Assembly (NCBI GenBank): GCA_020524245.1
Contig: JAIVLN010000005.1
Location: 1-64,000 of the forward strand
Origin: Rossellomorea aquimaris
GTDB taxonomy: Bacteria; Bacillota; Bacilli; Bacillales; Fictibacillaceae
Direction of reading: 5' to 3'
Length of the DNA stretch: 64,000 bases
The notes under the pieces are model-generated. The model was not told the DNA's origin. It made no database searches and saw only the letters and a list, made by a program, of their open reading frames with translations. Position numbers and translations under genes: made by a program. Positions 1-8,676 of this stretch are shown one piece after another (position 1 is the stretch's first letter; each line of letters begins with the position of its first letter).

Positions 1-1
1 T

Positions 2-73
2 TACAATTATGAACGATTACAAAAAGGACGAAACGGCCTTAGTCCTATGGAATATAGGGCTAAAGCCGCTTAA
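2..73 (+). CDS. IS3-family transposase, C-terminal end (cut by window edge)
   Basis: The first 23 codons in frame 2 end at TAA (71-73) and read as the usual C-terminus of IS3/IS150-group transposases (OrfB): an arginine/lysine-rich stretch, then the motif GLSPMEYRAKA just before the stop. Family knowledge: this tail closes the DDE integrase-core protein. The rest of the gene lies outside the window, so it cannot be judged intact or broken. An IS-like end follows at about 92-117. Confidence 0.7.
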   Translation, partial: YNYERLQKGRNGLSPMEYRAKAA

Positions 74-91
74 TTGTTTTTATTATTTCAC

Positions 92-117
92 TTGTCTACT
101 TTACAGGGGGCTGTTCA
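92..117 (+). mobile_element. Probable right terminal repeat of an IS3-family element
   Basis: Just after the transposase stop is a TGTCTACTTTACAGGGGG-type sequence ending in CA at 117. IS3/IS150-group elements usually end in CA with a sequence of this style close to the transposase stop. The matching left end lies outside the window. Confidence 0.5.
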
Positions 118-397
118 ATCTCCTCTAAGCCTTTACTTGTCTAAAAGTTGTTCCGTTTAAGCCTCCTTATCATGTAGTTCGTGTTCTTTCATTCAGTCCA
201 ATAGCTATTTTAAAAAGGGTGACTTCAACGGTTTTGGTGTTTTCACCCTATCAGAAAGCTTCTCTGGTTAGGTTTTTCTAGTGTTTTTCGAAATCCCATA
301 CAAATTCGCAATACGAATCAAGCTTAATTCTGTGAAATTACAGGTGAATACATACCCTATATAGCATCAACATTTTAGGAATCTTTGATAGAACAAT

Positions 398-440
398 AAA
401 AACGCACTGTGAATTTCATTGTGAAATCCAGTGCGTTTTG
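398..440 (-). terminator. Hairpin terminator below the TRIC-channel gene
   Basis: AACGCACTG (401-409) pairs with CAGTGCGTT (429-437), and GAATTTCA pairs with TGAAAT inside it. On the minus strand the stem is followed by a T-run, so it can end transcription of the channel gene that stops at 513. It may work in both directions. Apart from it and the IS end, 118-512 shows nothing recognisable. Confidence 0.65.
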
Positions 441-512
441 CTTGGATGTATATTCGTGTGCACCTTGTAGTAAACCCGTTACCATCCTGGAAGTTGTGTT
501 AGAATTTCGGTC

Positions 513-1118
513 TTATAACGTTTGCAAGTATCGATGAGGCAGTTTCCACCGGTATCTGGCTGAAAAGAGCCTTAGCGTAATCAACACGACACACAGCACA
601 TACAATTCCCATGCCTGTTGGACAAACCCCGTTCCAATGCAGATCCCTGCAATGATCGCCCAAGCCGCATAAATGTCATACCGGAGTACCGTCGGCTTCC
701 GACCGGCAAGAACATCCCGGACAATTCCCCCACCTGTACCAGTCATCACTGCAGCCATAATGATCGCAGTCAACGAATGACCAGCCGAATAGGCATAAAG
801 AGCCCCCTGGATGGCAAAGGTCGATAATCCTACCGCATCGAAAAAGTTCAGCCACCCTCTCGTCCAATGGATCCAGCCATCCGGAATGATAAAAACGATG
901 ACAATGACGAGAACCGTCACTTTTATGAGCATGTCCTGCTGCCACAGTGTCGACATCGGTACATCTATCAATACATTTCGTATAATTCCGCCCCCAAATG
1001 CGGTCGCTAATCCTAAAATCAAAACGCCTAGAAGATCATAGTCCTCTTCCATCGCGATGATGGCTCCACTGATTGCGAAAGCCAACGTCCCGATTACGTT
1101 CAATACCTCCCATGTCAA
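513..1118 (-). CDS. TRIC-family (UPF0126, YvgT-like) membrane cation channel protein
   Basis: A 201-residue integral membrane protein with about seven hydrophobic helices. It contains two glycine-rich repeats, AFGGGIIRNVLI near residue 40 and TGTGGGIVRDVL near residue 130, the duplicated signature of the UPF0126/TRIC family. Family knowledge: prokaryotic TRIC proteins are trimeric monovalent-cation channels in the cytoplasmic membrane. The start chosen is TTG at 1118 (MTWEVLNVIG) because AAGGGGAG lies 8 nt upstream and the resulting N-terminus resembles YvgT. An in-frame ATG 24 nt earlier (1142) has no SD. It is a single gene with a terminator at 398-440. Confidence 0.85.
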   Translation of the reverse strand: MTWEVLNVIGTLAFAISGAIIAMEEDYDLLGVLILGLATAFGGGIIRNVLIDVPMSTLWQQDMLIKVTVLVIVIVFIIPDGWIHWTRGWLNFFDAVGLSTFAIQGALYAYSAGHSLTAIIMAAVMTGTGGGIVRDVLAGRKPTVLRYDIYAAWAIIAGICIGTGFVQQAWELYVLCVVLITLRLFSARYRWKLPHRYLQTL

Positions 1119-1293
1119 TGCCGATTCTCCCCTTCGGTTCATTACTTTTTCATTATGCCAAATAGAGTTTACAACGTTTACATTGGGATAGCAACGGATA
1201 ATCGAGCTTTTTATCGAAAACCTTTATTGACTGATCTCGGTATCCGAAATTTTATTATTGAGTACGGTACGTGAAATTTAATTGCTTGTATCT

Positions 1294-2124
1294 TTATTTC
1301 TCGTTGGCTTCGGTTTCAACTGTATGCTCGTCATACGAACTCCAGTCACTCCAGCTGCCGACGTACAGTTTGCTTTTCTTTCCAATTTCATCAAGTGCGA
1401 GTACGTTGACGCATGCCGTGACCCCTGATCCACAATAATTGATGACCTGCTTGTCCTCCACTTCGAACCGTTCCTTCAATTGCTCGGTCGATTTCCAAGT
1501 TCCTTGCTCGATATTGTCCATGAAAAAGCGGTTGCGTGCGCCGGGGATATGTCCTGCTTTTGCATCAATCGGTTCAGATTTACCAAGGTACCTCGCTTCA
1601 TCCCGTGCATCGATCAACACAACATCTTCTGTATCAGCCGCTACCCTTACTTCATCCAACTCTGCAACCATATCTTCCTGGATGTCCGGTTTGAACGTTG
1701 TTTTCTCGACATCAGGTAGTTTTTCAGTCAATGGATAATTCTTTTTCTCCCAAGCCTGGAAGCCTCCATCCAACACGTACACTTTTTCATGACCGAGATA
1801 CTTAAGCATCCACCAGAGGCGGGCAGCCATCGCGGTGTTTTGTGCATCATATGCTACAACCGTTTTCGTTTCATCAACTCCCATCGACTCCAAGAAACTG
1901 ACGAATTGGTCCACATCAGGTAACGGATGGCGTCCACCACGGTCTCGGACAGGCCCCGAAAGGTTTTTCTCGAGATCTGCATAATGCGCACCTGGAATGT
2001 GAGCATCATGATATTCTTCCTGTCCCTGATCTTTATTGTTCAAGTAGAACCGGCAATCTACTGGAATGACACTTTCGTCATCTAGCTTTGCGTACAACCA
2101 ATCCACAGAAACGATATTTTTCAT
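1294..2124 (-). CDS. Two-domain rhodanese sulfurtransferase (thiosulfate / 3-mercaptopyruvate type)
   Basis: A 276-residue protein with two rhodanese domains: an inactive N-terminal one with VDCRFYLNN and HIPGAHY, and a C-terminal one with LIDARDEARY, HIPGARN and the active-site loop YCGSGVTACVN near residue 230. The cysteine in CGSGVTA is the persulfide-forming residue. Family knowledge: it moves sulfane sulfur from thiosulfate or 3-mercaptopyruvate to cyanide or a thiol acceptor in the cytosol. The CGSGVT loop is the form often found in mercaptopyruvate-type enzymes, but the substrate is not certain. It is transcribed divergently from the aminotransferase that starts at 2266. Confidence 0.9.
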   Translation of the reverse strand: MKNIVSVDWLYAKLDDESVIPVDCRFYLNNKDQGQEEYHDAHIPGAHYADLEKNLSGPVRDRGGRHPLPDVDQFVSFLESMGVDETKTVVAYDAQNTAMAARLWWMLKYLGHEKVYVLDGGFQAWEKKNYPLTEKLPDVEKTTFKPDIQEDMVAELDEVRVAADTEDVVLIDARDEARYLGKSEPIDAKAGHIPGARNRFFMDNIEQGTWKSTEQLKERFEVEDKQVINYCGSGVTACVNVLALDEIGKKSKLYVGSWSDWSSYDEHTVETEANEK

Positions 2125-2265
2125 GATTCATTCACCTACACTTCTCATTTTCTTCATTGTATCTGAATCGGCTTCAGGATGACAAACGAATCGACACCTT
2201 CATTGACGGGTACCGTTCAAACGATTAAACTTCAGTTAGATGAAGAAAGAGAGGTCGTTTTACAT

Positions 2266-3420
2266 ATGGAGCAAAGGATTAATCCAAGAGTGAAAGAGAT
2301 ACAAATTTCAGGAATCCGTCAGTTTTTCAACAGAGTTTCGGCATATCCTGATGCCATTTCGTTGACGCTCGGACTCCCAGATTTCCCAACACCTGAACAT
2401 GTAAAAGAAGCCGGTAAAACGGCAATTGATGAGAACAAGACGACATATACTCATAACGCAGGTTCGATGGAACTAAGAAACGCCATCGGACAATTTGTAA
2501 AAGAAAAATACAACCTCGATTACCGGCCAGAAGACGAAATCATCGCAACAAGCGGTGCAAGTGAAGCGATTGACATATCGCTCCGTACGATCCTCGTCGA
2601 AGGAGATGAAGTCATTTTGCCAGGACCTGTCTATCCAGGTTACGAGCCAGTCATCCGCCTATGTGGTGCAAAGCCGGTCCATGTAGATACGAGGGATACG
2701 GAATTCAAGCTGACTGCATCACTCATTGAAGAACACTTGACTGAACGAACGAAATGCGTCATTCTTCCCTACCCTTCAAATCCGACAGGGATGACGTTAA
2801 CCCATGATGAAATGGAAGAAATCGCTCACCTTTTGAAGGATAAAAATGTGTTCGTCCTTTCTGACGAAATCTATAGTGAGTTGACTTATGATCAAAAGCA
2901 TCGATCCATCGCAACGTATGAAGGGATGAAAGAGAAAACGATCGTCATCAACGGGCTCTCGAAGTCTCACTCGATGACCGGATGGAGAATTGGATTTTTA
3001 TTGGGGGATGCTGCCATCACACAGCATATCCTGAAGGTCCATCAGTACAACGTTACGTGCGTCTCATCAATCACCCAGTCTGCCGCAGTCGAAGCATTGA
3101 CAGACGGTAAAGACGATGCGAAGCCGATGAGGGAGATTTATGAGCAACGTTTGGCGTACACATATTCGCGCCTTAAAGAGATGGGGCTGGAACTCCATAA
3201 ACCTGGTGGCGCCTTCTATCTCTTCCCTTCTATAAAAAAATACGGCATGAAATCATGGGATTTTGCGACCAAACTGTTAGAAGAAGAAAAGCTCGCAGTC
3301 GTTCCGGGAATTGCATTCTCCGATTACGGAGACGATTATATCCGGATTTCATATGCTTATCATCAAGACCAGTTGAAGGAAGGTCTTGATCGGTTGGAAC
3401 GCTTCCTCAATCGGTTCTAA
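2266..3420 (+). CDS. Class I/II PLP aminotransferase, PatA-like
   Basis: A 384-residue fold-type I aminotransferase. The PLP-binding lysine lies in GLSKSHSMTGWRIGF, with the upstream PNPTG-type motif YPSNPTGMTL and SDEIYSEL carrying the cofactor-contacting Asp and Tyr. Length and sequence style fit B. subtilis PatA, the N-acetyl-L,L-diaminopimelate aminotransferase of the lysine/peptidoglycan branch, but other class I aminotransferases cannot be ruled out. The ATG at 2266 (MEQRINPRVKEI) is preferred because GAGAGG sits upstream and family members begin there. The longer frame from 2179 adds 29 poorly conserved residues. It is monocistronic with a terminator at 3427-3449. Confidence 0.85.
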   Translation: MEQRINPRVKEIQISGIRQFFNRVSAYPDAISLTLGLPDFPTPEHVKEAGKTAIDENKTTYTHNAGSMELRNAIGQFVKEKYNLDYRPEDEIIATSGASEAIDISLRTILVEGDEVILPGPVYPGYEPVIRLCGAKPVHVDTRDTEFKLTASLIEEHLTERTKCVILPYPSNPTGMTLTHDEMEEIAHLLKDKNVFVLSDEIYSELTYDQKHRSIATYEGMKEKTIVINGLSKSHSMTGWRIGFLLGDAAITQHILKVHQYNVTCVSSITQSAAVEALTDGKDDAKPMREIYEQRLAYTYSRLKEMGLELHKPGGAFYLFPSIKKYGMKSWDFATKLLEEEKLAVVPGIAFSDYGDDYIRISYAYHQDQLKEGLDRLERFLNRF

Positions 3421-3426
3421 AAATAA

Positions 3427-3449
3427 ACGAGCAGGAGACCCCTGCTCGT
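3427..3449. terminator. Bidirectional terminator between aminotransferase and membrane protein genes
   Basis: ACGAGCAGG (3427-3435) pairs perfectly with CCTGCTCGT (3441-3449) around a 5-nt loop, with T-rich sequence on each outgoing side. It serves two converging genes. Confidence 0.8.
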
Positions 3450-3453
3450 TTTG

Positions 3454-3903
3454 CTATACATCCACATATTTTTTCAACAAAATGAAGTATCCGTAACAGA
3501 CGATATATGCGAGTAAGTATGAAACGAATGTCCAGAAGATCGTCCATCCGTTGTAATAATGGACCAATCCGATCACCACTCCGGTATACTCGATGATCGT
3601 TGTCAACAAAGTGAATAAGAGAATCCAGAGGGTCGGGTTTCGGTTGGACCGTTTAATGAAGTAGAAAAGGAACCCCGTCAATATCGGATAAATACCGAAA
3701 TACATCGGTAACGCGGCAAAAGACTCAATATCATCCATTGGATGAATTCGCCAGAACTTCAAATGGAAACCGACAACATCAAACGTAAACGCCACAACAG
3801 CCGCAAACGGTGCAATCAACAGAAAGATTTTTGCGTCTCTTCTTAATAAGAAGATCCCTGCAATCCAAGGGATCAACAAACCGAACAACGTATTGATGAA
3901 CAT
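3454..3903 (-). CDS. Small multispanning membrane protein (CBO0543-like)
   Basis: About 149 residues with five hydrophobic segments and little soluble sequence, so it is an integral membrane protein. The pattern, including FHLKFWRIHP after the second helix and YNGWTIFWTF near the last, resembles the uncharacterised CBO0543 family of Firmicutes. No function is known. The start is ATG at 3903 (MFINTLFGLL), 9 nt after AAGGAG; the TTG at 3912 would touch the SD. It stands alone and converges with the aminotransferase gene. Confidence 0.7.
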   Translation of the reverse strand: MFINTLFGLLIPWIAGIFLLRRDAKIFLLIAPFAAVVAFTFDVVGFHLKFWRIHPMDDIESFAALPMYFGIYPILTGFLFYFIKRSNRNPTLWILLFTLLTTIIEYTGVVIGLVHYYNGWTIFWTFVSYLLAYIVCYGYFILLKKYVDV

Positions 3904-4041
3904 TTCGCTCAACTCCTTAAGTAAGGTTTGAGCATCTTAAGCTGTTTTTATACCCTTCACAGTTTTTTTAAAAGATAATCCTTATGTATAGACGTTTTTC
4001 GTAGCAATAACCTTTTTAACATGGTCCACTCTCCCACCGTA

Positions 4042-4374
4042 TCAAGTATTCAATTCATATATTTTGCTTACTTGTGATTCCAATGCATCCATCTGTACGA
4101 ATCTCGCTTCACGAATGTATTCTTTTCCTTCTACGAACAGTAACAGGACTGGTACGGTGAAAATGGAAAAATGGCCTGCAACATCAGGTACTTTGTCCGC
4201 GTTGATATGGCTCATTTGGATCTCCGGATATTTAGCCAACATCTCCCGTACCTTTGGAAGTAAAGCATCACAGACGCTGCAATTCGTTCTTGAAATATAG
4301 ATGAAACTCAAACGATGATCTTCTACAAATCGATTCACTTCATCAATGGAATGAAGCTCTTTCATTTCTTTCAT
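4042..4374 (-). CDS. Thioredoxin-family protein with CxxC motif
   Basis: A 110-residue thioredoxin-fold protein. The active-site motif is NCSVCDAL (CSVC) near residue 33, and the cis-proline strand is FTVPVLLLF near residue 75. The motif is not the CGPC of true thioredoxin, so it belongs with YdbP/YtpP-type thioredoxin-like proteins. It is presumably a cytosolic thiol-disulfide reductase or monothiol carrier. The start is ATG 4374, with GGAGG 7 nt upstream. A terminator (4398-4426) separates it from the ypbS-dynA genes, so it has its own promoter. Confidence 0.82.
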   Translation of the reverse strand: MKEMKELHSIDEVNRFVEDHRLSFIYISRTNCSVCDALLPKVREMLAKYPEIQMSHINADKVPDVAGHFSIFTVPVLLLFVEGKEYIREARFVQMDALESQVSKIYELNT

Positions 4375-4397
4375 GTTTTTACCTCCGAATTTATGAA

Positions 4398-4426
4398 AAG
4401 AGTGCGATGTCCCCCATCACACTCTT
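4398..4426 (-). terminator. Terminator of the dynA-ypbS operon
   Basis: AAGAGTGCGATG pairs with CATCACACTCTT (one mismatch) across a C-rich loop. On the minus strand it comes after the ypbS stop and is followed by TTTTC. Confidence 0.7.
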
Positions 4427-4432
4427 CACTCG

Positions 4433-4693
4433 TTATTGTTTTTGGCAATATTCTTCGATCATTTCTTTCGTTACATTTTTACGTTGTGGAACGATGCCTT
4501 TCCTCGCCAGCTCATTGATTTGATCAGTAACCGCATTGATTTTTGCGAGTGGTTTTGAAAAATCTGCATTTTCCTTGCATTTTTGTAATGCAATATCGAT
4601 CCACTGCTCTCGTTTTTCGTCTAGTTCAGCGAATTGACGCACTCTCGCATGTTGATCATTACTATGTTTTGAAATCTCGTGATGTACAGACAT
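4433..4693 (-). CDS. ypbS: DUF2533 family protein YpbS
   Basis: An 86-residue, highly charged, helical, cytosolic protein matching the DUF2533/YpbS family: MSVHHEISKHSNDQH at the N-terminus and a central helix ending in INELARKGIVPQRK. The function is unknown. In B. subtilis ypbS also neighbours ypbR (dynA), so the order supports the call. The SD AGGAGG lies 7 nt before the ATG. It is the last gene of the dynA operon, 14 nt after the small Cys-rich gene. Confidence 0.85.
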   Translation of the reverse strand: MSVHHEISKHSNDQHARVRQFAELDEKREQWIDIALQKCKENADFSKPLAKINAVTDQINELARKGIVPQRKNVTKEMIEEYCQKQ

Positions 4694-4707
4694 GGATGAT
4701 CCTCCTT

Positions 4708-4893
4708 TTATTCTTCCCTATTTTTCTTATCCATCAATCTTTTAACCTGTTCTTTCGGTGTCCAGCAATTGAACTGATAATCCGGCTTTGTTTCATAGCC
4801 GAGTCGCTCACAAAAATACATAATTGAACCCGGTCTCTTATCGACCCTAAAATGAATACAGGTCGCACAACAATGGAAACGATCCTCATTCAT
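4708..4893 (-). CDS. Small Cys-rich protein, putative zinc binder, downstream of dynA
   Basis: About 61 residues (MNEDRFHCCATCIHFRV). Its cysteines are arranged CC-x2-C-x15-C-x13-C with nearby histidines, which suggests a bound metal; that is inference. I do not recognise the family. The ATG at 4893 overlaps the dynA stop by 8 nt (ATGAATGA), typical of translational coupling. A second in-frame ATG at 4902 lies only 3 nt after AGAGG. It sits between dynA and ypbS in the same operon. Confidence 0.65.
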   Translation of the reverse strand: MNEDRFHCCATCIHFRVDKRPGSIMYFCERLGYETKPDYQFNCWTPKEQVKRLMDKKNREE

Positions 4894-7800
4894 GATTGAC
4901 ATGGACCTCTTGTTGAATGATTCGGTCAAGCTTCCGCTTCATCGTTTGCAAAGATTCCAATTGTTCCTTCGAACCGAATGATTCGATCAGACCACTGTAG
5001 TATTGTTGAATTTCATCAGTCATCTGTTCTTTCAAGCCGTTTAATTCATCTGTCATTTTTTCCTGATAAAAACGGTTGAACTGTTCTGTAAAGTGATCGA
5101 CGACCTCATGAAGTTCAGGTTGGAACTTTTCTGCGAGTTCTTCCCTAAGTTCATCCCGCCCAGTCCCTTCAAAGAACTGCTTCGGATTTTTGAACCGCTT
5201 CAAGTAAGGTCGTAATTTTTCACGTGTCGAATTGGACCAATCTGCTTCCACATCCGGCGTTTCAATCGAGAGCTCTTCCATCTCCATAAATTCATATTGG
5301 CTTTTTGTAGATGTGAAATCCGCAATCATATCGAAGAACTGACCCCGCTGGTCATTCAATTTCTTCTCAACTCGTAATGTTGTCGCCCGTAATTCTTGAG
5401 AAAGTTGAAACGCCATCGATTCCAGCAATTCTTCTAAACAACGTAGGAGTTGATCTTTCCCTACATTTTTCTGTGAAAGGACCGACGGATTGAAGGCAAC
5501 CTTGAATTCATCGTTGAACGTAAGCATCAAGCGATGAACAACATAATGAAGCAATTCATTCGTTTCTTGTACTACCGCTTTTTCATACGGTTTCGTCGAA
5601 CTCGAATGGATTTTATCCTCGATCTCAGTTTGATCTGTTTTCAGTTGTTCTTTTTGAGCGGCTTGTGTCTCTTTATCCGCTTGGGCGTTTTGGATCCATT
5701 CCGTTAAGCGGCCTCTCGCTGCTTGCAGCAATTGATTGGCTTGTTGTTGTAAAATGTCGTCCCTTTCACGGATGGTGTTTGTATGGAAGGACTCCGCAAA
5801 TGGACCGAATTTCGAATGATCTCCTTTGGAATCTCCTTTACGCTCCTTCAAGGCTTCCTTACTCGATAATGCATACATCCGAGGGTGCCTGATCCCATAA
5901 ATGTTCAATTGGGACCTTACATAATCCACGACGGCTTCCCGTTCTTCTTCATCTTCCGCAAGATCGGCAGCATTGATGACGAAATACATTTTGTCCATAG
6001 AGAACGTATCTTTTACACGGCCGAGCTGAATGAGAAAGTCCCGGTCCGCTTTCGAGAACGCGTGGTTGTAATAGGTGACGAAAACGATCGCATCCGCGTT
6101 TTTGATATACTCGAACGCAACGGAGGTGTGACGTGCATTGATCGAATCCGCTCCTGGTGTATCCACAAGGGTGATCCCTTCCCGTGTCAGATCACAATCG
6201 TAATACAGTTCCACTGATTCTGTGAAGCATGCCCGCTCTTCTTGTGCCACAAACGAACCGAAGTTTTCATGGTCGATGACCTGTTCTGAACCTAGATAGT
6301 CCTTCATGGCCGCGTATCCCTTGGATACTGCCCTCAAGAAGTTGTAGTGAGGACCCGGTTTCTCACTGTCAAGCGTATGGATGACCTCAACCGCTTCTTC
6401 TAGGGAATTGCACTCTTTTCCAAATCGTTGTAACGAATGGTTCACTTCCTCTAAGATGATCTCAACCGACTTCAGTTGTATTTTGACGGTTCCGTGTTTG
6501 TTTTCATCGGTCACAGGTAATATCTTGTTGATCGTCGCCGTAGTCGGGTTCGGTGATACAGGGAGGACATCCTCTTTCATCCAGGCGTTAGCGAAGGATG
6601 ATTTTCCTGCGCTGAATGCGCCGAACAAAGCGACAGTATACTCTTTGTTCTTGATTTTTCCGGAACGTTCCTTCATCCGTTTCGTCAAGTCACTAAGAGA
6701 GGACCAATCACTAAGAAGCTCACTCGCCTGATCCAGCTGTAATGCAGCCTGTTCGATGTTACCTGTCGACACTTCGACGACTTCTTTATCCTCAATTGTA
6801 AAATCAATTGCATCTTCGTGATGCGTGTCTGGTTGTTTAACCCATTCCCCTTTTTCAACCTCTGATTGAAGGTGATCTTGTACGTTTTGGAACCATTCTT
6901 CAGTACCGTTCTCTTCATCATTTGAAAGAAGAAACTGGCGGAAAGTTTCCTGTTCGTTCATGTAACGGTCGTTTTCAGCTAAAAACGCCTTTTCCTTTTC
7001 AAGTTCTGCCTTCAACTGTTGAAGCTCTTCGTCCAACTTCATTTGTTCAGGCTTCACTTGCTCTTGTAGATATGTTTCTTTGATTTGCTCGAACAGACGA
7101 ACCGCATCTTTTCGATAACGCTTCTTCAAATCATCCTCGACATCACGATTATATTGAAGCACATATGCCTCGTTGAAAGTGGCACCTTTTTGATGAAGAC
7201 GCCATACATCTTCTGGCTCGAACTTGTGCTCCATTTCCAAGATGCAGTTTTCAATATCTGCATCATGAACATTTAAGGTTTTCATTTGCTTCTGCAATTC
7301 GTCTTTCAAATGCCATTCCAATTCCGTTTTCGCTTTCTCATTGACAGCTTCGACAAAGCGATTGATTCTGGATTCGCGCTCTTCTTCTGTTTTTTTCTTC
7401 GCGAAAAAAAGACCCGTTTTGAAATCTTCCTTCAAGCTCTCAAGCACCGCTCTTCCCATTTCCCTCACTTCATATGGGGCGACACGTGCATTGTCGATCA
7501 GTTTTCTCAATTCGGTGTGGAACTCTTTTTCCACCTTCTGATCCTGCTCTTCCAATGCAGCTTTTTGACTTTCAAGCGTATCGATCTCATGTATCAAAGA
7601 CTTCGAATCCTTTTGATGTCCTTCATCAACATCGGGATATTTCTTTTCCAAATATTCGTTGGAAATTTGTGCGCTCATCGATTCCAGTGTCTTTTCGATA
7701 TAAGCGTGCTTATTCTTTTTGATTCGCTTCAATTCTTGCTGTAAACGATCCAACTGATTTTCGGTTTGATTTATCGCTTTTAACGATGTAAAGAAAGTTT

Positions 7801-8506
7801 CCTTCGGCCGGACGCCCCAATGCATGAAAGCTTCTGTCGTCTGATGCTTGAACTCCGCAAACGGAAGCTCCTTCTCACTATGTTTGTCGATTTGATTCAC
7901 GACAAGATAGATCTCTTTTCCGAGATCTTGCATTTCCTTTGTAAATTCGAAATTCAATTCGGACTGGACGTGATTGTAATCCATCACGTAAAAGATGACA
8001 TCCGCAAGATGAAGCATCGACTCCGTAGAGATCCGATGAGCATCGTCCGTCGAATCAATTCCTGGAGTATCCATCAACACCGTATCGTCTTGTAGAAAAG
8101 GATGATGCTTGAAGATTTCGATTGTACGAATCGCTTCACCATCTTTGGAAGCTTTCTTCACCTCATCGAGATCCATCTCACCTTCATAAGCGATTTTTTT
8201 ACCATGTTGATCGGTCAGGATGACGCTAGGCTCACCTTCCCTTAGAGCGACGATGTTTGCACTTGTCGGGATCGGGGATGACGGCAACAGATCGTCACCC
8301 ATGAGCGAATTGATCATGCTGGATTTACCAGCGCTGAAATGTCCGCAAAACGCAATCGTGATTTCTTCAGCATCCGCTTTCAGTGCGAGCTGATGAATTT
8401 TATGTAAAAAAGCTTGATCGGCTTGATTCTTTGCAAAATGTTGGTCCATTTGATATAAGCGGTCCAACCAGATATTTGTTGTTTTGTTTTGTCCATTCGT
8501 TGTCAT
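4886..8506 (-). CDS. dynA: Dynamin-like GTPase DynA (double dynamin, YpbR)
   Basis: A 1206-residue protein made of two dynamin-like halves in one chain, as in B. subtilis DynA (about 1190 residues). Half 1 has P-loop GHFSAGKSSMIN (about residue 55), a switch threonine in PTSAN and DTPGIDS. Half 2 has P-loop GAFSAGKSSFAN (about residue 630), PTTAT and DTPGADS. Long coiled-coil stalk regions follow each GTPase domain. Family knowledge: DynA tethers and fuses membranes in trans and helps repair membrane damage by phages or antibiotics. The start is ATG 8506 after AGGTG. It leads an operon with the Cys-rich gene and ypbS, and diverges from the antiporter gene. Confidence 0.95.
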   Translation of the reverse strand: MTTNGQNKTTNIWLDRLYQMDQHFAKNQADQAFLHKIHQLALKADAEEITIAFCGHFSAGKSSMINSLMGDDLLPSSPIPTSANIVALREGEPSVILTDQHGKKIAYEGEMDLDEVKKASKDGEAIRTIEIFKHHPFLQDDTVLMDTPGIDSTDDAHRISTESMLHLADVIFYVMDYNHVQSELNFEFTKEMQDLGKEIYLVVNQIDKHSEKELPFAEFKHQTTEAFMHWGVRPKETFFTSLKAINQTENQLDRLQQELKRIKKNKHAYIEKTLESMSAQISNEYLEKKYPDVDEGHQKDSKSLIHEIDTLESQKAALEEQDQKVEKEFHTELRKLIDNARVAPYEVREMGRAVLESLKEDFKTGLFFAKKKTEEERESRINRFVEAVNEKAKTELEWHLKDELQKQMKTLNVHDADIENCILEMEHKFEPEDVWRLHQKGATFNEAYVLQYNRDVEDDLKKRYRKDAVRLFEQIKETYLQEQVKPEQMKLDEELQQLKAELEKEKAFLAENDRYMNEQETFRQFLLSNDEENGTEEWFQNVQDHLQSEVEKGEWVKQPDTHHEDAIDFTIEDKEVVEVSTGNIEQAALQLDQASELLSDWSSLSDLTKRMKERSGKIKNKEYTVALFGAFSAGKSSFANAWMKEDVLPVSPNPTTATINKILPVTDENKHGTVKIQLKSVEIILEEVNHSLQRFGKECNSLEEAVEVIHTLDSEKPGPHYNFLRAVSKGYAAMKDYLGSEQVIDHENFGSFVAQEERACFTESVELYYDCDLTREGITLVDTPGADSINARHTSVAFEYIKNADAIVFVTYYNHAFSKADRDFLIQLGRVKDTFSMDKMYFVINAADLAEDEEEREAVVDYVRSQLNIYGIRHPRMYALSSKEALKERKGDSKGDHSKFGPFAESFHTNTIRERDDILQQQANQLLQAARGRLTEWIQNAQADKETQAAQKEQLKTDQTEIEDKIHSSSTKPYEKAVVQETNELLHYVVHRLMLTFNDEFKVAFNPSVLSQKNVGKDQLLRCLEELLESMAFQLSQELRATTLRVEKKLNDQRGQFFDMIADFTSTKSQYEFMEMEELSIETPDVEADWSNSTREKLRPYLKRFKNPKQFFEGTGRDELREELAEKFQPELHEVVDHFTEQFNRFYQEKMTDELNGLKEQMTDEIQQYYSGLIESFGSKEQLESLQTMKRKLDRIIQQEVHVNHE

Positions 8507-8676
8507 GTTAACACCTGATTTTTTATCGTTTTATTCTTACTTTATCATATTTACCAACTGTTGTGCGTTCCTTTAAACTTGTCCTGCTTTTTTCGATATA
8601 ATAGAAGATGAAGATATTGGAAAGATATAGAATGGAAATATTGAGAATGAACAAGTTTGATTCGAGAGGAGTACAT

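Noticed and set aside
7286-7744. Plus-strand ORF of 152 codons inside dynA
   Set aside because: It is antisense to the conserved coiled-coil part of dynA, has no SD and no family pattern. Other ORFs antisense to citB, tkt, mutL and treA were dropped for the same reason.
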